A model generated the notes under the pieces. The model saw only the letters and a program-made list of their open reading frames with translations. It was not told where the DNA came from and ran no database searches. A stretch of 64,000 bases of DNA, taken from positions 168,424 through 232,423 of the forward strand of contig JAFQCI010000147.1 of the NCBI GenBank assembly GCA_017416505.1, in the 5' to 3' direction. Origin of the DNA: Lachnospiraceae bacterium (GTDB lineage Bacteria > Bacillota_A > Clostridia > Lachnospirales > Lachnospiraceae). The number at the start of each line of letters is the position of its first letter. Position 1 is the stretch's first letter. The position numbers were made by a program, and so were the translations under genes. Shown piece after piece: positions 17,055 to 25,439 of the stretch.

Positions 17055-17390
17055 TTAAATTTCCCTTTCTAGACCTGATTCAAGCATAATTTTTCTATAT
17101 CTGCTAACAATCAATGGTATTCCTTTATCAATCCAAAATTCACCACTCAACTGTCCTGATGACATCCCACCATGCGAAAATTCTTCAACATAAGGTCTTA
17201 CATCTGTCCGCAAATGTTCCCCACAAACATTATAAAATATTTGATAAATATCCTCTGTCAGACTTTTTTCTAAATATGGAAACTCAATCTTACTAAAAAA
17301 CATTTCAAGATAATCCCAAAAATATTTATCTCCCCTTAGCCCAAACTGAGTTGGGCGTTCTAAAAACAATTCTGATAAATATCTCGCCAT
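17055..17390 (-). CDS. Conserved hypothetical cytosolic protein
   Basis: This 111-residue protein begins MARYLSELFLERPTQFGLRGDKYFW and contains a distinctive SHGGMSSGQLS motif near residue 88. It has no signal or membrane span. I have the impression of a family found next to small accessory genes in Firmicutes, possibly immunity-like, but I cannot name it. It is translationally coupled to the small membrane protein that follows. Confidence 0.6.
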   Translation of the reverse strand: MARYLSELFLERPTQFGLRGDKYFWDYLEMFFSKIEFPYLEKSLTEDIYQIFYNVCGEHLRTDVRPYVEEFSHGGMSSGQLSGEFWIDKGIPLIVSRYRKIMLESGLEREI

Positions 17391-17481
17391 ACCTCCCCCT
17401 CCTCATTTATAATGATATTGTCACATTTTCACTCTTAAATGTTATAATCGAAATCTCTTTTTCATCAATCATCACCATACG

Positions 17482-17889
17482 TCAATTTAAAAACTTTCCC
17501 GGCAACCACTGTGCTATTAATATCACTAGCATGAAATTTTGATACGCATTATAATTCCATAAGTAAATGTGTTCTATGGAAAAATTACTTTCTTGCAACA
17601 CTACGCAAAACATCAACACAAATAAAATACTCCATACTATCAGATAAGACACTATAAATATTCTTCTTATTGCCCTACTTTCCTTCATTGTTCTAGAATA
17701 CAAAATTATAAATCTCACTATTATGCATAACATACTGCCAAAAAAACCAAACAGAAACAGAAATAAACTTTTTCCGGTAAGATTCGTATCGTTGCTCTGA
17801 GCTACTGTTAAAATAAAAACAACGATACAAGTCATAACAAATACAAACAAAGTTGTAATTTCATCTATAAACTTATATTTTTTTATCAT
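17482..17889 (-). CDS. Four-span membrane protein, unknown
   Basis: This 135-residue protein has four hydrophobic segments (about 10-29, 39-64, 78-98 and 110-128) and little else. It is read from a full-consensus promoter at 18083-18055 with a leader of about 160 nt, an unusually strong signal for an accessory gene. No family is recognised. Confidence 0.6.
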   Translation of the reverse strand: MIKKYKFIDEITTLFVFVMTCIVVFILTVAQSNDTNLTGKSLFLFLFGFFGSMLCIIVRFIILYSRTMKESRAIRRIFIVSYLIVWSILFVLMFCVVLQESNFSIEHIYLWNYNAYQNFMLVILIAQWLPGKFLN

Positions 17890-18054
17890 TTTTATACCTC
17901 ATTACTCTCCAATATAAGAATGTTTCACCATGCTTTGTATTGCTTCGAATAAATTTTCACCTTTTTCTATTTAATCTTCCCACAACAAGTAGCGTAATTA
18001 TCAAAAATTACAATCCGCCAACTTCACATTGAACAATTATAAAAATTTATCTGC

Positions 18055-18083
18055 ATTATAATATCAAATTCATATGATGTCAA
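18055..18083 (-). promoter_or_regulatory. Perfect-consensus sigma-A promoter
   Basis: TTGACA (18083-18078), 17 nt and TATAAT (18060-18055) read toward 17889. The surrounding gap (17890-18321) otherwise holds the long AT-rich leader and the terminator below. Confidence 0.85.
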
Positions 18084-18180
18084 CTATAATTAATGTTTTC
18101 TACATGCTTATTAAAGAAATATCTTATTTCAAGATAATTTCAAACTTTACATAATATTTTGCGCGAAATAAAACAAATCA

Positions 18181-18222
18181 AAAAAAGCTGCCACATTAAT
18201 GCTTTTATGAATCATTAATGTG
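18181..18222 (-). terminator. Terminator of the Amidase_6 operon
   Basis: CACATTAATG and CATTAATGTG form a 10-bp stem followed on the minus strand by AGCTTTTTT. Confidence 0.75.
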
Positions 18223-18321
18223 ACAACTCATCCTTTCACAGTACAAAATTAAAACTTACCAATCATTTCTACCATAATTGACAGGGAATCAAATTTTCCA
18301 TATTTAAAAGTAACATTGTTA

Positions 18322-19179
18322 TCATTTCACTAACTCCCAGGTTTCTCCCATATCTTTTGTTACAAATTCAAAATAACATTCTTCTTCGCCCCCAACTCCT
18401 TTTAATGTAAGTTTTGCCTGCTGATTTGAATTTTCTACTTTTTCTAATGCTACCCCATTAATATATGAAAATTCTTCTTTCTTCGGCACTTCTAATGCTA
18501 TAGGATTCCAGGTAATTCCAGCATCTTCTGTCTGATACAAGTAAGCTTCTTCCCCATAATTTATTGTAGTCATAAACCCACATGTTTCAGTAAAAAATAA
18601 CATATCTTCGGGCTGATTACGAATTACTGTAGACAATTCTGCCTGCTCTTGAAATGTTTTTCCTCCATCTTTCGAAATAAATAGTATTTTATTCATTTTT
18701 CCCGCTGCCGGGTCGGAACAATATAATAAATACCCTATATTCTCATCGACAAAAGAAAGAAACGTTTCATTTGGTCCCCCATATTCTTTATAAGGTACAA
18801 AAGTTTTATTCCATATCCTACCACTATCACCGGTATACATAACAACAATTTCTTCTAAATCAGAAAAATATGAAAGAAATGCACATTCTTCATTTATAAA
18901 AAATGTATCAATCTGCCCTGATATATCACTTATATCTGATAATTCCAAAACAAGCTCTGCTTCCTTTAAATTATCACCGACACGATAAATTTGATTTTGA
19001 GCATTAACAAACCATCCATACTGTACAGTGCTATTTTCTGATATTATTTCTTCAGTATTTTCTAGATTACTCGTTTCATTTGTTAGATCTTCTGTTATTT
19101 CAGTTTGCTCTTTTTTCTCTGAACACGCACAAGCAAAAATCATCAAAAAGCAACATAGACTAAAAATAAGTTTTTTCAT
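18322..19179 (-). CDS. Lipoprotein with Asp-box (BNR) repeats
   Basis: This 285-residue protein starts with a lipoprotein signal, MKKLIFSLCCFLMIFAC, with Cys17 the likely lipidated residue, then a Glu/Asn/Thr-rich linker. Four Asp-box motifs of the S/T-x-D-x-G-x-T/I-W/F kind follow: TGDSGRIW, SKDGGKTF, TEDAGITW and TKDMGETW. These mark beta-propeller blades of the sialidase/YCF48 type. No sialidase catalytic residues are evident, so a binding or scaffold role is more likely. I start at 19179 to give a normal signal peptide; a GTG at 19194 is the alternative. It is the last gene of the operon headed by the Amidase_6 protein. Confidence 0.75.
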   Translation of the reverse strand: MKKLIFSLCCFLMIFACACSEKKEQTEITEDLTNETSNLENTEEIISENSTVQYGWFVNAQNQIYRVGDNLKEAELVLELSDISDISGQIDTFFINEECAFLSYFSDLEEIVVMYTGDSGRIWNKTFVPYKEYGGPNETFLSFVDENIGYLLYCSDPAAGKMNKILFISKDGGKTFQEQAELSTVIRNQPEDMLFFTETCGFMTTINYGEEAYLYQTEDAGITWNPIALEVPKKEEFSYINGVALEKVENSNQQAKLTLKGVGGEEECYFEFVTKDMGETWELVK

Positions 19180-19256
19180 TATCACTCTTACCACACTCCT
19201 ATGTCATAAATTGAATCTGTAGCAGCATCATAATCTTTTCTTTACCCCAAATATGT

Positions 19257-19682
19257 CTATTCATTACGAACATCTTTAACCCCAGTATCATCTTGTCTCT
19301 TCAACGAAACACCTATACAACCTATAATAATTATCAAACTGACTATAATATTTAACCAAAAACCGATTTCTGCATATGCCAGTGTATAATCATTAAAATT
19401 TAAGTATGAGTATTCACAATATAATATTATTCCAAAAGGGACAATTTGCATAAACAAACAAATCATTCTGTTCATTTTTCTCATCCATACGCCTGCACAA
19501 AACATTATTACTGCTATCAAAAAGGCAAGTTTATGATGAGCAATAGTCGCCCATCCATTTTGGACTCTAATTCCTTCAATCTCATAAAATTCCAAAAATC
19601 TTATCATTATCAGCAGAAAAAATATACCTGTCAAAAAAATTTTTCGCTTAATTGCCTGTTTTCTATCTTCTGATACGTCCAT
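19257..19682 (-). CDS. Four-span membrane protein in the Amidase_6 operon
   Basis: This 141-residue protein has a short basic N-terminus and four hydrophobic segments (about 14-28, 48-65, 72-92 and 105-126). Its start overlaps the end of the amidase gene by 20 nt and has an AGGAG 6 nt upstream inside that gene, so translation is coupled. I do not recognise a family. Confidence 0.65.
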   Translation of the reverse strand: MDVSEDRKQAIKRKIFLTGIFFLLIMIRFLEFYEIEGIRVQNGWATIAHHKLAFLIAVIMFCAGVWMRKMNRMICLFMQIVPFGIILYCEYSYLNFNDYTLAYAEIGFWLNIIVSLIIIIGCIGVSLKRQDDTGVKDVRNE

Positions 19683-20865
19683 ATTTTACTCCTTTACTTT
19701 CAAGTGTCTCCCAACCGTTAGTATCTGAAGATACCCAAGCATTATAATTTTTAGTATGTTGTGCTACCTTATAATTGTACCATCCATCTAATGGACTATT
19801 ATTTCTATCTGTTACAAAGCCTATATGGTTCCAATCACCATCATTTGACTCATCATAGCCAATAAAATCACCTTTTTGTATATTACTTGAAAAAGCCGAA
19901 TGACTTGTAGAAGTATATCCCACTCCCATGTACTTTGCAAATGTATCTGCTCTAATCCATGAAATAGAATGATCATGTGTAGTGACAAATAAAACTTTAG
20001 ACACTGTATGCCACCAACCTGAATTCTCGCTATCATAAACTACTTGAGCTACACCACCATTTTCCAAAATTTGAGATGCAAAATTTGTACAATCTGATGA
20101 AAAATATTTATAGTCATCTTCATTGGGCGATTCTGCATATGTCGTTGCATAAGAAATACCAGCATCTATATCAAATCCTGCTATTACTGATGTTGTGATT
20201 GCTTGTTCATTATTTAAAACACTTGATTGTTGATTTAATGTAAGATATGAGTCATATGGCAACAATAACAATATATCAGCATTCTGTGTAACATCAGATA
20301 TACGAGCATTAGAATTTATACTATAAATTATTTCATCGTTTCTTTCTTCATTTTCATAAATATCGAAAAATTGTCTTAATTGCCAAAGTTCATCATTTTC
20401 CTCATTGTACCATTCAGGACATTCTGGTGAATCAAGCATCTCATACATCGCATTATAATATTGCTGCCAATTTGCGTCAGAAATATCTTCAAAACCATAT
20501 TCATCCTTCAATAACTGAATTACTTCATTATCTGAAATTGCTGACAATGCTTCTTGTTGTGAATCAAAAGTACAATACAACGGAACACTTATATTTCCAA
20601 CATTTATATTTTTCTTAACAGAAATATTTCCTATATTCGATATAAGTTCTGGTGCTTCCCAATTCACATTAACTTCTTCAATGCTTACAGCCCCATTACT
20701 ACTTCCCATGTTGTATTCTTCTCCAGCTTCACTGCTTTCGGCAGTAGTATAGTTTTCCGTCGTAGTTTCATTATCTGACCGTTCCTCTGCCATAACTGTC
20801 ACATTTCCTAGAGCTAACATCCCCATCATAGTTATTGTTAAAATTTTTTTCGTTTTCTTTAACAT
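19663..20865 (-). CDS. Secreted Amidase_6 domain protein
   Basis: This 400-residue protein has a signal peptide (cleavage likely after VMA at about 26), a Thr/Glu/Ser-rich stretch, an uncharacterised middle with VNWEAPELI (about 68-76), and a C-terminal Amidase_6 (PF12671-type, NlpC/P60-like papain fold) domain. The domain shows ISYATTYAESPNEDDYKYF, the catalytic Cys259 in SSDCTNFASQ, and the His347 region GDWNHIGFVTD. The family is predicted to cut amide bonds in cell-wall or related substrates; the substrate here is unknown. It heads an operon with a membrane protein and an Asp-box lipoprotein. The BlaI/BlaR1-like operon is divergent. Confidence 0.85.
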   Translation of the reverse strand: MLKKTKKILTITMMGMLALGNVTVMAEERSDNETTTENYTTAESSEAGEEYNMGSSNGAVSIEEVNVNWEAPELISNIGNISVKKNINVGNISVPLYCTFDSQQEALSAISDNEVIQLLKDEYGFEDISDANWQQYYNAMYEMLDSPECPEWYNEENDELWQLRQFFDIYENEERNDEIIYSINSNARISDVTQNADILLLLPYDSYLTLNQQSSVLNNEQAITTSVIAGFDIDAGISYATTYAESPNEDDYKYFSSDCTNFASQILENGGVAQVVYDSENSGWWHTVSKVLFVTTHDHSISWIRADTFAKYMGVGYTSTSHSAFSSNIQKGDFIGYDESNDGDWNHIGFVTDRNNSPLDGWYNYKVAQHTKNYNAWVSSDTNGWETLESKGVKYGRIRR

Positions 20866-21178
20866 TTTGAGTCCTCCTATCTTATATTACATTTTTTAGT
20901 TTTCTCGTTTAATTTTGTGGATAAATGATAATGTTGAAATATGTATACGCACATTTCATAAACACTGATATCATTTGATAAATAACTAGTCTTTTGTAAT
21001 CATCCTCTCTAAAAATCAAAAAAATCACAAGTTGCTTTTAATTCAGATAAGACATTCCTACAATATCTCATTTTTACCATAGTAATATCTCTCCCATATT
21101 GTTTAAAACCACCCCATATGATACTCAACCAGTACTAGCATTCTCTTGATAAAAAAAAAATGTCATCAATAACAAGTC

Positions 21179-21226
21179 TAAACTATATAATACAGTTGTG
21201 TTAATACAACTGTATTATATAGTTTA
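21179..21226. promoter_or_regulatory. Large perfect dyad upstream of the blaI-like gene
   Basis: Two perfect 21-nt arms (21179-21199 and 21206-21226) flank a 6-nt centre. Each arm contains a TACA-N2-TGTR core: TACAGTTGTG in the left and TACAACTGTA in the right. TACA-N2-TGTA is the kernel of known BlaI/MecI operators. It lies about 50 bp upstream of the -35. No T-run follows on either strand, so a terminator is less likely. The rest of the 20866-21388 gap is AT-rich without another recognisable signal except the promoter below. Confidence 0.6.
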
Positions 21227-21274
21227 TTTTATACTATGTCAATGTTTTTTTCTTAATTAAAAACAATATAACAA

Positions 21275-21303
21275 TTGACATAATATAAAATAATGTTTAT
21301 ATT
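21275..21303 (+). promoter_or_regulatory. Sigma-A promoter of the blaI-like operon
   Basis: TTGACA (21275-21280), a 17-nt spacer and TATATT (21298-21303) lie about 85 nt upstream of the ATG. Confidence 0.7.
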
Positions 21304-21388
21304 ATAATATATAATTAGTAAGAACTTTTAAACTTAGGATTGTACTGTTTAAATCATATTAAATTTTAAGAATTACGGAGGAAACTTT

Positions 21389-21799
21389 ATGTCCACTCTA
21401 TCATTAACAAACAACGAGTTAGAAATCATGGAATTAATGTGGAAAATGAAAAGACCATTATCAAGAACAGAAATCATTGATTTATCACCTGACCGTTCCT
21501 GGAGTGCGAGTTCCATTCATATTCTGCTTAATAAGCTACTAGAAAAAGAAGCAATTGAAGTAAGCGGCTTTGTTAAAACAAATAAAAATTATGGAAGAAC
21601 CTATTCGCCATTAATTACACAGAATGATTATATTTTATCTTCCTTAAACCAGATGAAACAAAGCTCCTATTATAAATCAAAATCCACTGCTACTGCTTCC
21701 ATATTTGCTGCTTTAATTCAAGACAGTGACATTGATGATGAACTAATTGACGAACTGGAAAAAATACTAGAAGAAAGGAAGAAACAGAATTCAAAATGA
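21389..21799 (+). CDS. BlaI/MecI/CopY family repressor
   Basis: This 136-residue protein has the winged helix of BlaI/MecI (LTNNELEIMELMWKMKRPLSRTEI, then WSASSIHILLNKLLEKEAIEV) and a C-terminal dimerisation helix set with DDELIDELEKILEERKK. Repressors of this family are inactivated by proteolysis triggered by a BlaR1-type partner. ACGGAGG precedes the ATG. Its stop overlaps the next ATG by 4 nt. No beta-lactamase gene is adjacent, so the regulon is something else, plausibly itself and the small secreted peptide downstream. Confidence 0.92.
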   Translation: MSTLSLTNNELEIMELMWKMKRPLSRTEIIDLSPDRSWSASSIHILLNKLLEKEAIEVSGFVKTNKNYGRTYSPLITQNDYILSSLNQMKQSSYYKSKSTATASIFAALIQDSDIDDELIDELEKILEERKKQNSK

Positions 21800-22956
21800 A
21801 TATTACCATTTTTTCATTTATCATGTCTGTAATATGGTGTGATATTTTTGCAGTTATGATTTATGTTTTCTTTAGAAAAAAGAAATTTATCATCTATTTT
21901 AATGTTTTACCAATATTATTTTTAATCTCGATTGTACTATTACGTCTGCTTGTGAGCATTGAATTTTCATTTACAAAAATTATACATTCCGATACGATAT
22001 TTCTTTGGGCTATGCGATTTTTTAAATTGAAACCCTTTCAATTTTTATCCGATTCTTTTACTATTCGGATAATTGATATTTGTTTTATCATTTGGGTGTT
22101 TGGTATTATTTTTTTCTTATGTAAAAACTTTATACAGGATATTCATTTTAAATATCTTATGTCCAAGGAGCAAGTTACAGAAAATGAATGTATCTACTCC
22201 ATAATGAATCAAATTGCAGGTAATCGTGCTGAAAAAATACGTGTTATTGAAACTACTTTAGTGAATACTCCTATGATAGCCGGACTAATGAAACCAACAA
22301 TTTATCTACCAAAAATCGTACTGTCTGATAAAGAATTATATAATATCCTGTTACATGAATGGACGCATTACATTCATAAAGATATATGGATTAAATTTTT
22401 ACTAAAACTACTTTGTACTATATATTGGTGGAATCCGTTTTTATATCTTTTAAAACATGATATCGATGATACTTTGGAAGTTAAATGTGATTTATCCATA
22501 ACAACTAAAATGACAGAAAACGAAAAAACAGAATACTTAGAATCCATATTAAAAGTCGCTAAGAGTCTTCATTCTAAAAAAACTTTAACTCCTTCGATCA
22601 ATATTGGATTTATAACGCAGAAAAAAAATCATTCATTGAAGGAAAGGTTTAACTACATATTGGAATATATTCCACCAACTACTAAGCAAAAAATTAGTAC
22701 TGCCTTCTTTTTTGGAACTTTCTTTTTGTTTTTTCTTAGTTCCTACTTATTTGTGATTCAACCTTATGCAGCACCACCAAAAGAAGTAGAGGGTATTCCA
22801 ACTTATACTATAAACCCCAGTAATTCATACATAATAAAAGATAAAAATGAAATTTATTCACTTTACATAGATGGTCAATTTATAAACATTGTTACCTTTG
22901 AGGATATACAAAAAGAACCATTCGTATCTTTGAAGATAATTGAAACGGAGGAATAA
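21796..22956 (+). CDS. BlaR1-like M56 family membrane metallopeptidase
   Basis: This 386-residue protein has three N-terminal membrane spans, a cytosolic zinc metallopeptidase domain with the HExxH motif HEWTH at 187-191 and the third-ligand region DTLEVKCDLS, then a fourth span at about 302-322. BlaR1/MecR1 proteins sense a signal outside and cleave BlaI inside. The usual C-terminal penicillin-binding sensor domain is missing: only about 65 residues lie outside. It must therefore respond to another cue, or partner with another sensor. The gene overlaps the repressor gene by 4 nt and is followed by the peptide gene. Confidence 0.9.
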   Translation: MNITIFSFIMSVIWCDIFAVMIYVFFRKKKFIIYFNVLPILFLISIVLLRLLVSIEFSFTKIIHSDTIFLWAMRFFKLKPFQFLSDSFTIRIIDICFIIWVFGIIFFLCKNFIQDIHFKYLMSKEQVTENECIYSIMNQIAGNRAEKIRVIETTLVNTPMIAGLMKPTIYLPKIVLSDKELYNILLHEWTHYIHKDIWIKFLLKLLCTIYWWNPFLYLLKHDIDDTLEVKCDLSITTKMTENEKTEYLESILKVAKSLHSKKTLTPSINIGFITQKKNHSLKERFNYILEYIPPTTKQKISTAFFFGTFFLFFLSSYLFVIQPYAAPPKEVEGIPTYTINPSNSYIIKDKNEIYSLYIDGQFINIVTFEDIQKEPFVSLKIIETEE

Positions 22957-22957
22957 T

Positions 22958-23200
22958 ATGTTCAATAAAAAAATTTTGTCACACATTGTATTATCATTCT
23001 TATTAATTAGCGCAAGTACAGTAACAGTATCTAACCCAGATATCATCAAAAACCAGCTTATTTATGATTCCAATATCAGTATTGTTACTCCATGTGCCGA
23101 AGAAACCGAATGGGTATACCGATTCGTTGATGGTCAATATCAGAAACGGTTATGGTCTATAACATATGAAAAATGGCTTACTGATTGGATTGTCGTATGA
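22958..23200 (+). CDS. Short Trp-rich secreted peptide downstream of BlaR1-like gene
   Basis: This 80-residue protein has a signal peptide (about 1-25, MFNKKILSHIVLSFLLIS) and ends with a compact aromatic/basic segment containing EWVYRFVDGQYQKRLWSITY and a final WLTDW, with Trp at 52, 66, 73 and 77. A single Cys46 lies before it. The ATG at 22958 follows a GGAGG by 7 nt, directly after the blaR1-like stop. I believe similar small secreted proteins with an R-x-WSIT pattern occur in other Lachnospiraceae, but no function is known to me. The position suggests the regulated output or the signal of the BlaI/BlaR1-like pair. Confidence 0.7.
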   Translation: MFNKKILSHIVLSFLLISASTVTVSNPDIIKNQLIYDSNISIVTPCAEETEWVYRFVDGQYQKRLWSITYEKWLTDWIVV

Positions 23201-23277
23201 TAAAATAACTCTCTTACTATTTACATACGCAAGTGGTAATTTTTATATTTAGCACTAACAACTCAATTATTTTTCCA

Positions 23278-23341
23278 TTTAAAAAGGACTGTTTCTTTAA
23301 TGAGTTAACATTTCGACCATTAAAAAATCAGTCCTTTTTAG
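23278..23341. terminator. Terminator after the secreted-peptide gene
   Basis: AAAAAGGACTG and CAGTCCTTTTT form the outer stem, with inner pairing TTAATG/CATTAA. Runs on both sides make it usable from either direction, including the convergent yugP-like gene. Confidence 0.8.
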
Positions 23342-23369
23342 TTATTTTATTTTCTTGCCATATCCACTA

Positions 23370-24053
23370 TTACGAATCTCTTCGATTCAACACAGACAAT
23401 ATTCTTAATACCTGCATCAAAGAATATAACACACCTGCTACATAAGTAAATGCCGCAGCCTTCAATACTTTCTTAGAACCTTTCATTTCATGTTCCTGTA
23501 ATACATTAGAAGAATTTAATATCTTCAATGCTCTTTTGGAAGCATCAAATTCTACCGGTAAAGTTACCACCTGGAACAAGAACGTCACAAAGAAAATTAA
23601 AAATGCAAGTTTTAATACAGCTTGATAATTATCAATAAATAAAGACACTGCAAACAAACCGTAAGACATTTTATTTGCAAAATTCACTACAGGAACCATT
23701 TTGGAACGAATCACAACCGGAACATATTCTGTAGCGTGTTGAATGGCATGACCACATTCATGAGCAGCAACACTTACTGCTGCAATGGACGTTCCATGAT
23801 AATTCTCTGTCGACAATCTTACCACCTTATGTCTTGGGTCATAGTGGTCTGAAAGTTCCCCCGATGTTTCTTCCACTCTCACATCATTGATTCCAAACTG
23901 TCTTAAAATACTGGCTGCAACCTGTGCTCCAGAAAAATGACTGCTGTTTTGTATTTTCATGTATTTCTTATAAGTAGATTTCAAAGAAGTACTTGCAAAA
24001 ATACTAATGAAAAAGCAAAGTAGCATCATTAAGGTAAAAAACTCATAACCCAT
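23370..24053 (-). CDS. YugP-like zinc metallopeptidase (membrane)
   Basis: This 227-residue protein belongs to the Zn_peptidase_2 (YugP) family. One N-terminal span is followed by a catalytic region with HECGH (about 98-102) and then by two more hydrophobic segments and VEFDASKRALKIL, which carries the likely third ligand. Its substrate is unknown. AAGGAGG precedes the ATG. It lies just downstream of icd on the same strand, with a 53-nt gap. Confidence 0.9.
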   Translation of the reverse strand: MGYEFFTLMMLLCFFISIFASTSLKSTYKKYMKIQNSSHFSGAQVAASILRQFGINDVRVEETSGELSDHYDPRHKVVRLSTENYHGTSIAAVSVAAHECGHAIQHATEYVPVVIRSKMVPVVNFANKMSYGLFAVSLFIDNYQAVLKLAFLIFFVTFLFQVVTLPVEFDASKRALKILNSSNVLQEHEMKGSKKVLKAAAFTYVAGVLYSLMQVLRILSVLNRRDS

Positions 24054-24106
24054 ATTTATTCCTCCTTACTCATACTCCAAATCTTACAGACTTGCTTATC
24101 CTTTTT

Positions 24107-25315
24107 CTATAACATTCCTTCCAATGTTACACGGATTGCTTTAATAAAGTCTTCGCTGTTTACGACTTTCACATTTTCTAATGTAGTAATTAAAGCTAAA
24201 TCCTTTGTCATGGTTCCATCTTCAATAGTCTTAATGGTTGCTGCTTCTAACTTATCTGCAAATTCCATTAATTCCTTATTTCCATCTAATTCTCCACGTT
24301 TTCTTAATGCGCCTGTCCATGCAAAGATAGTTGCAACAGAGTTTGTAGAAGTTTCTTCACCCTTTAAGTGCTTGTAGTAATGTCTTTGTACAGTACCATG
24401 GGCAGCTTCATATTCATAGTAACCATCTGGTGATACTAATACGGAAGTCATCATTGCCAAAGAACCAAATGCAGAAGATACCATATCACTCATAACATCT
24501 CCATCATAATTCTTACAAGCCCAGATATATCCACCTTCTGACTTCATAACACGAGCAACCGCATCATCAATCAAAGTATAGAAATATACAATTCCTGCTG
24601 CCTTAAATTTTTCATCATACTCTTTATCATAAATCTCTTGGAAAATATCCTTAAAAGTATGGTCGTATTTCTTAGAAATAGTATCCTTTGTTGCAAACCA
24701 AAGGTCTTGTTTTGTATCTAAAGCATAATTAAAACAGCTTCTTGCAAAACTTTCAATAGAGCCGTTGATGTTATGCATCCCCTGAACAATACCTGCTTCT
24801 TTAAAGGTATGAATGGTTTCCTTAAGAACAGTTCCATCTTCTCCAGTGAATACGATTTCAGCCTTTCCAGGACCTGGAACCTTCATTTCAGAACCCTTAT
24901 AAACATCTCCATAGGCATGTCTTGCAATGGTGATTGGCTTCTTCCAGTTCTTTACACATGGTTCAATGCCTTTTACAATGATTGGTGCTCTAAATACAGT
25001 ACCATCCAAAATCGCACGAATAGTTCCATTTGGACTCTTCCACATTTCCTTTAGATTATACTCATCCATTCTTGCTGCATTTGGAGTAATGGTAGCACAT
25101 TTTACAGCTACACCATATTTCTTTGTTGCAAGTGCAGAATCCACTGTTACCTGGTCGTTTGTTTCATTTCTATGTTCCAATCCTAAATCATAGTACTCTG
25201 TATTTAAGTCGATAAATGGTAACAATAAATCGTCTTTGATGAATTTCCATAAAATTCTGGTCATTTCATCTCCGTCCATTTCAACCAAAGGTGTGGTCAT
25301 TTTAATCTTTTCCAT
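24107..25315 (-). CDS. icd: NADP-dependent isocitrate dehydrogenase (subfamily II)
   Basis: This 402-residue enzyme oxidatively decarboxylates isocitrate to 2-oxoglutarate. It is of the eukaryote-like homodimeric subfamily: [56 protein letters not shown], the catalytic metal site [29 protein letters not shown], and [11 protein letters not shown] near the coenzyme site. The frame stays open 123 nt further upstream through a hairpin, but the family N-terminus and a GAGAGG site place the start at 25315. It follows an aconitase-family hydratase, so the pair supplies 2-oxoglutarate for glutamate. Confidence 0.96.
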   Translation of the reverse strand: MEKIKMTTPLVEMDGDEMTRILWKFIKDDLLLPFIDLNTEYYDLGLEHRNETNDQVTVDSALATKKYGVAVKCATITPNAARMDEYNLKEMWKSPNGTIRAILDGTVFRAPIIVKGIEPCVKNWKKPITIARHAYGDVYKGSEMKVPGPGKAEIVFTGEDGTVLKETIHTFKEAGIVQGMHNINGSIESFARSCFNYALDTKQDLWFATKDTISKKYDHTFKDIFQEIYDKEYDEKFKAAGIVYFYTLIDDAVARVMKSEGGYIWACKNYDGDVMSDMVSSAFGSLAMMTSVLVSPDGYYEYEAAHGTVQRHYYKHLKGEETSTNSVATIFAWTGALRKRGELDGNKELMEFADKLEAATIKTIEDGTMTKDLALITTLENVKVVNSEDFIKAIRVTLEGML

Positions 25316-25363
25316 GAATACTTTCCTCTCTTTCTTAGTTATGAATCTAGTTTTTTTATTTCC

Positions 25364-25438
25364 ATGATACCTGTGCGGCCCAAAGTCATACTTTTTCATG
25401 CAAGCATGAAAAGTCTGACCTTTTGACCCTGGTATCAT
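25364..25438. repeat. 75-nt hairpin bounded by ATGATACC/GGTATCAT, between hydratase and icd
   Basis: Terminal ATGATACC (25364-25371) and GGTATCAT (25431-25438) enclose an inner imperfect stem with CATGC-AAG-CATG at its apex. A related element with the same termini and a shared GGGT(T)CAAAA module occurs at 51228-51295. It may act as an intergenic RNA stabiliser or attenuator. Confidence 0.65.
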
Positions 25439-25439
25439 T

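Noticed and set aside
25316..25438. N-terminal extension of isocitrate dehydrogenase
   Set aside because: The frame is open here but the DNA is a hairpin repeat, and the ribosome site plus family N-terminus mark the start at 25315.
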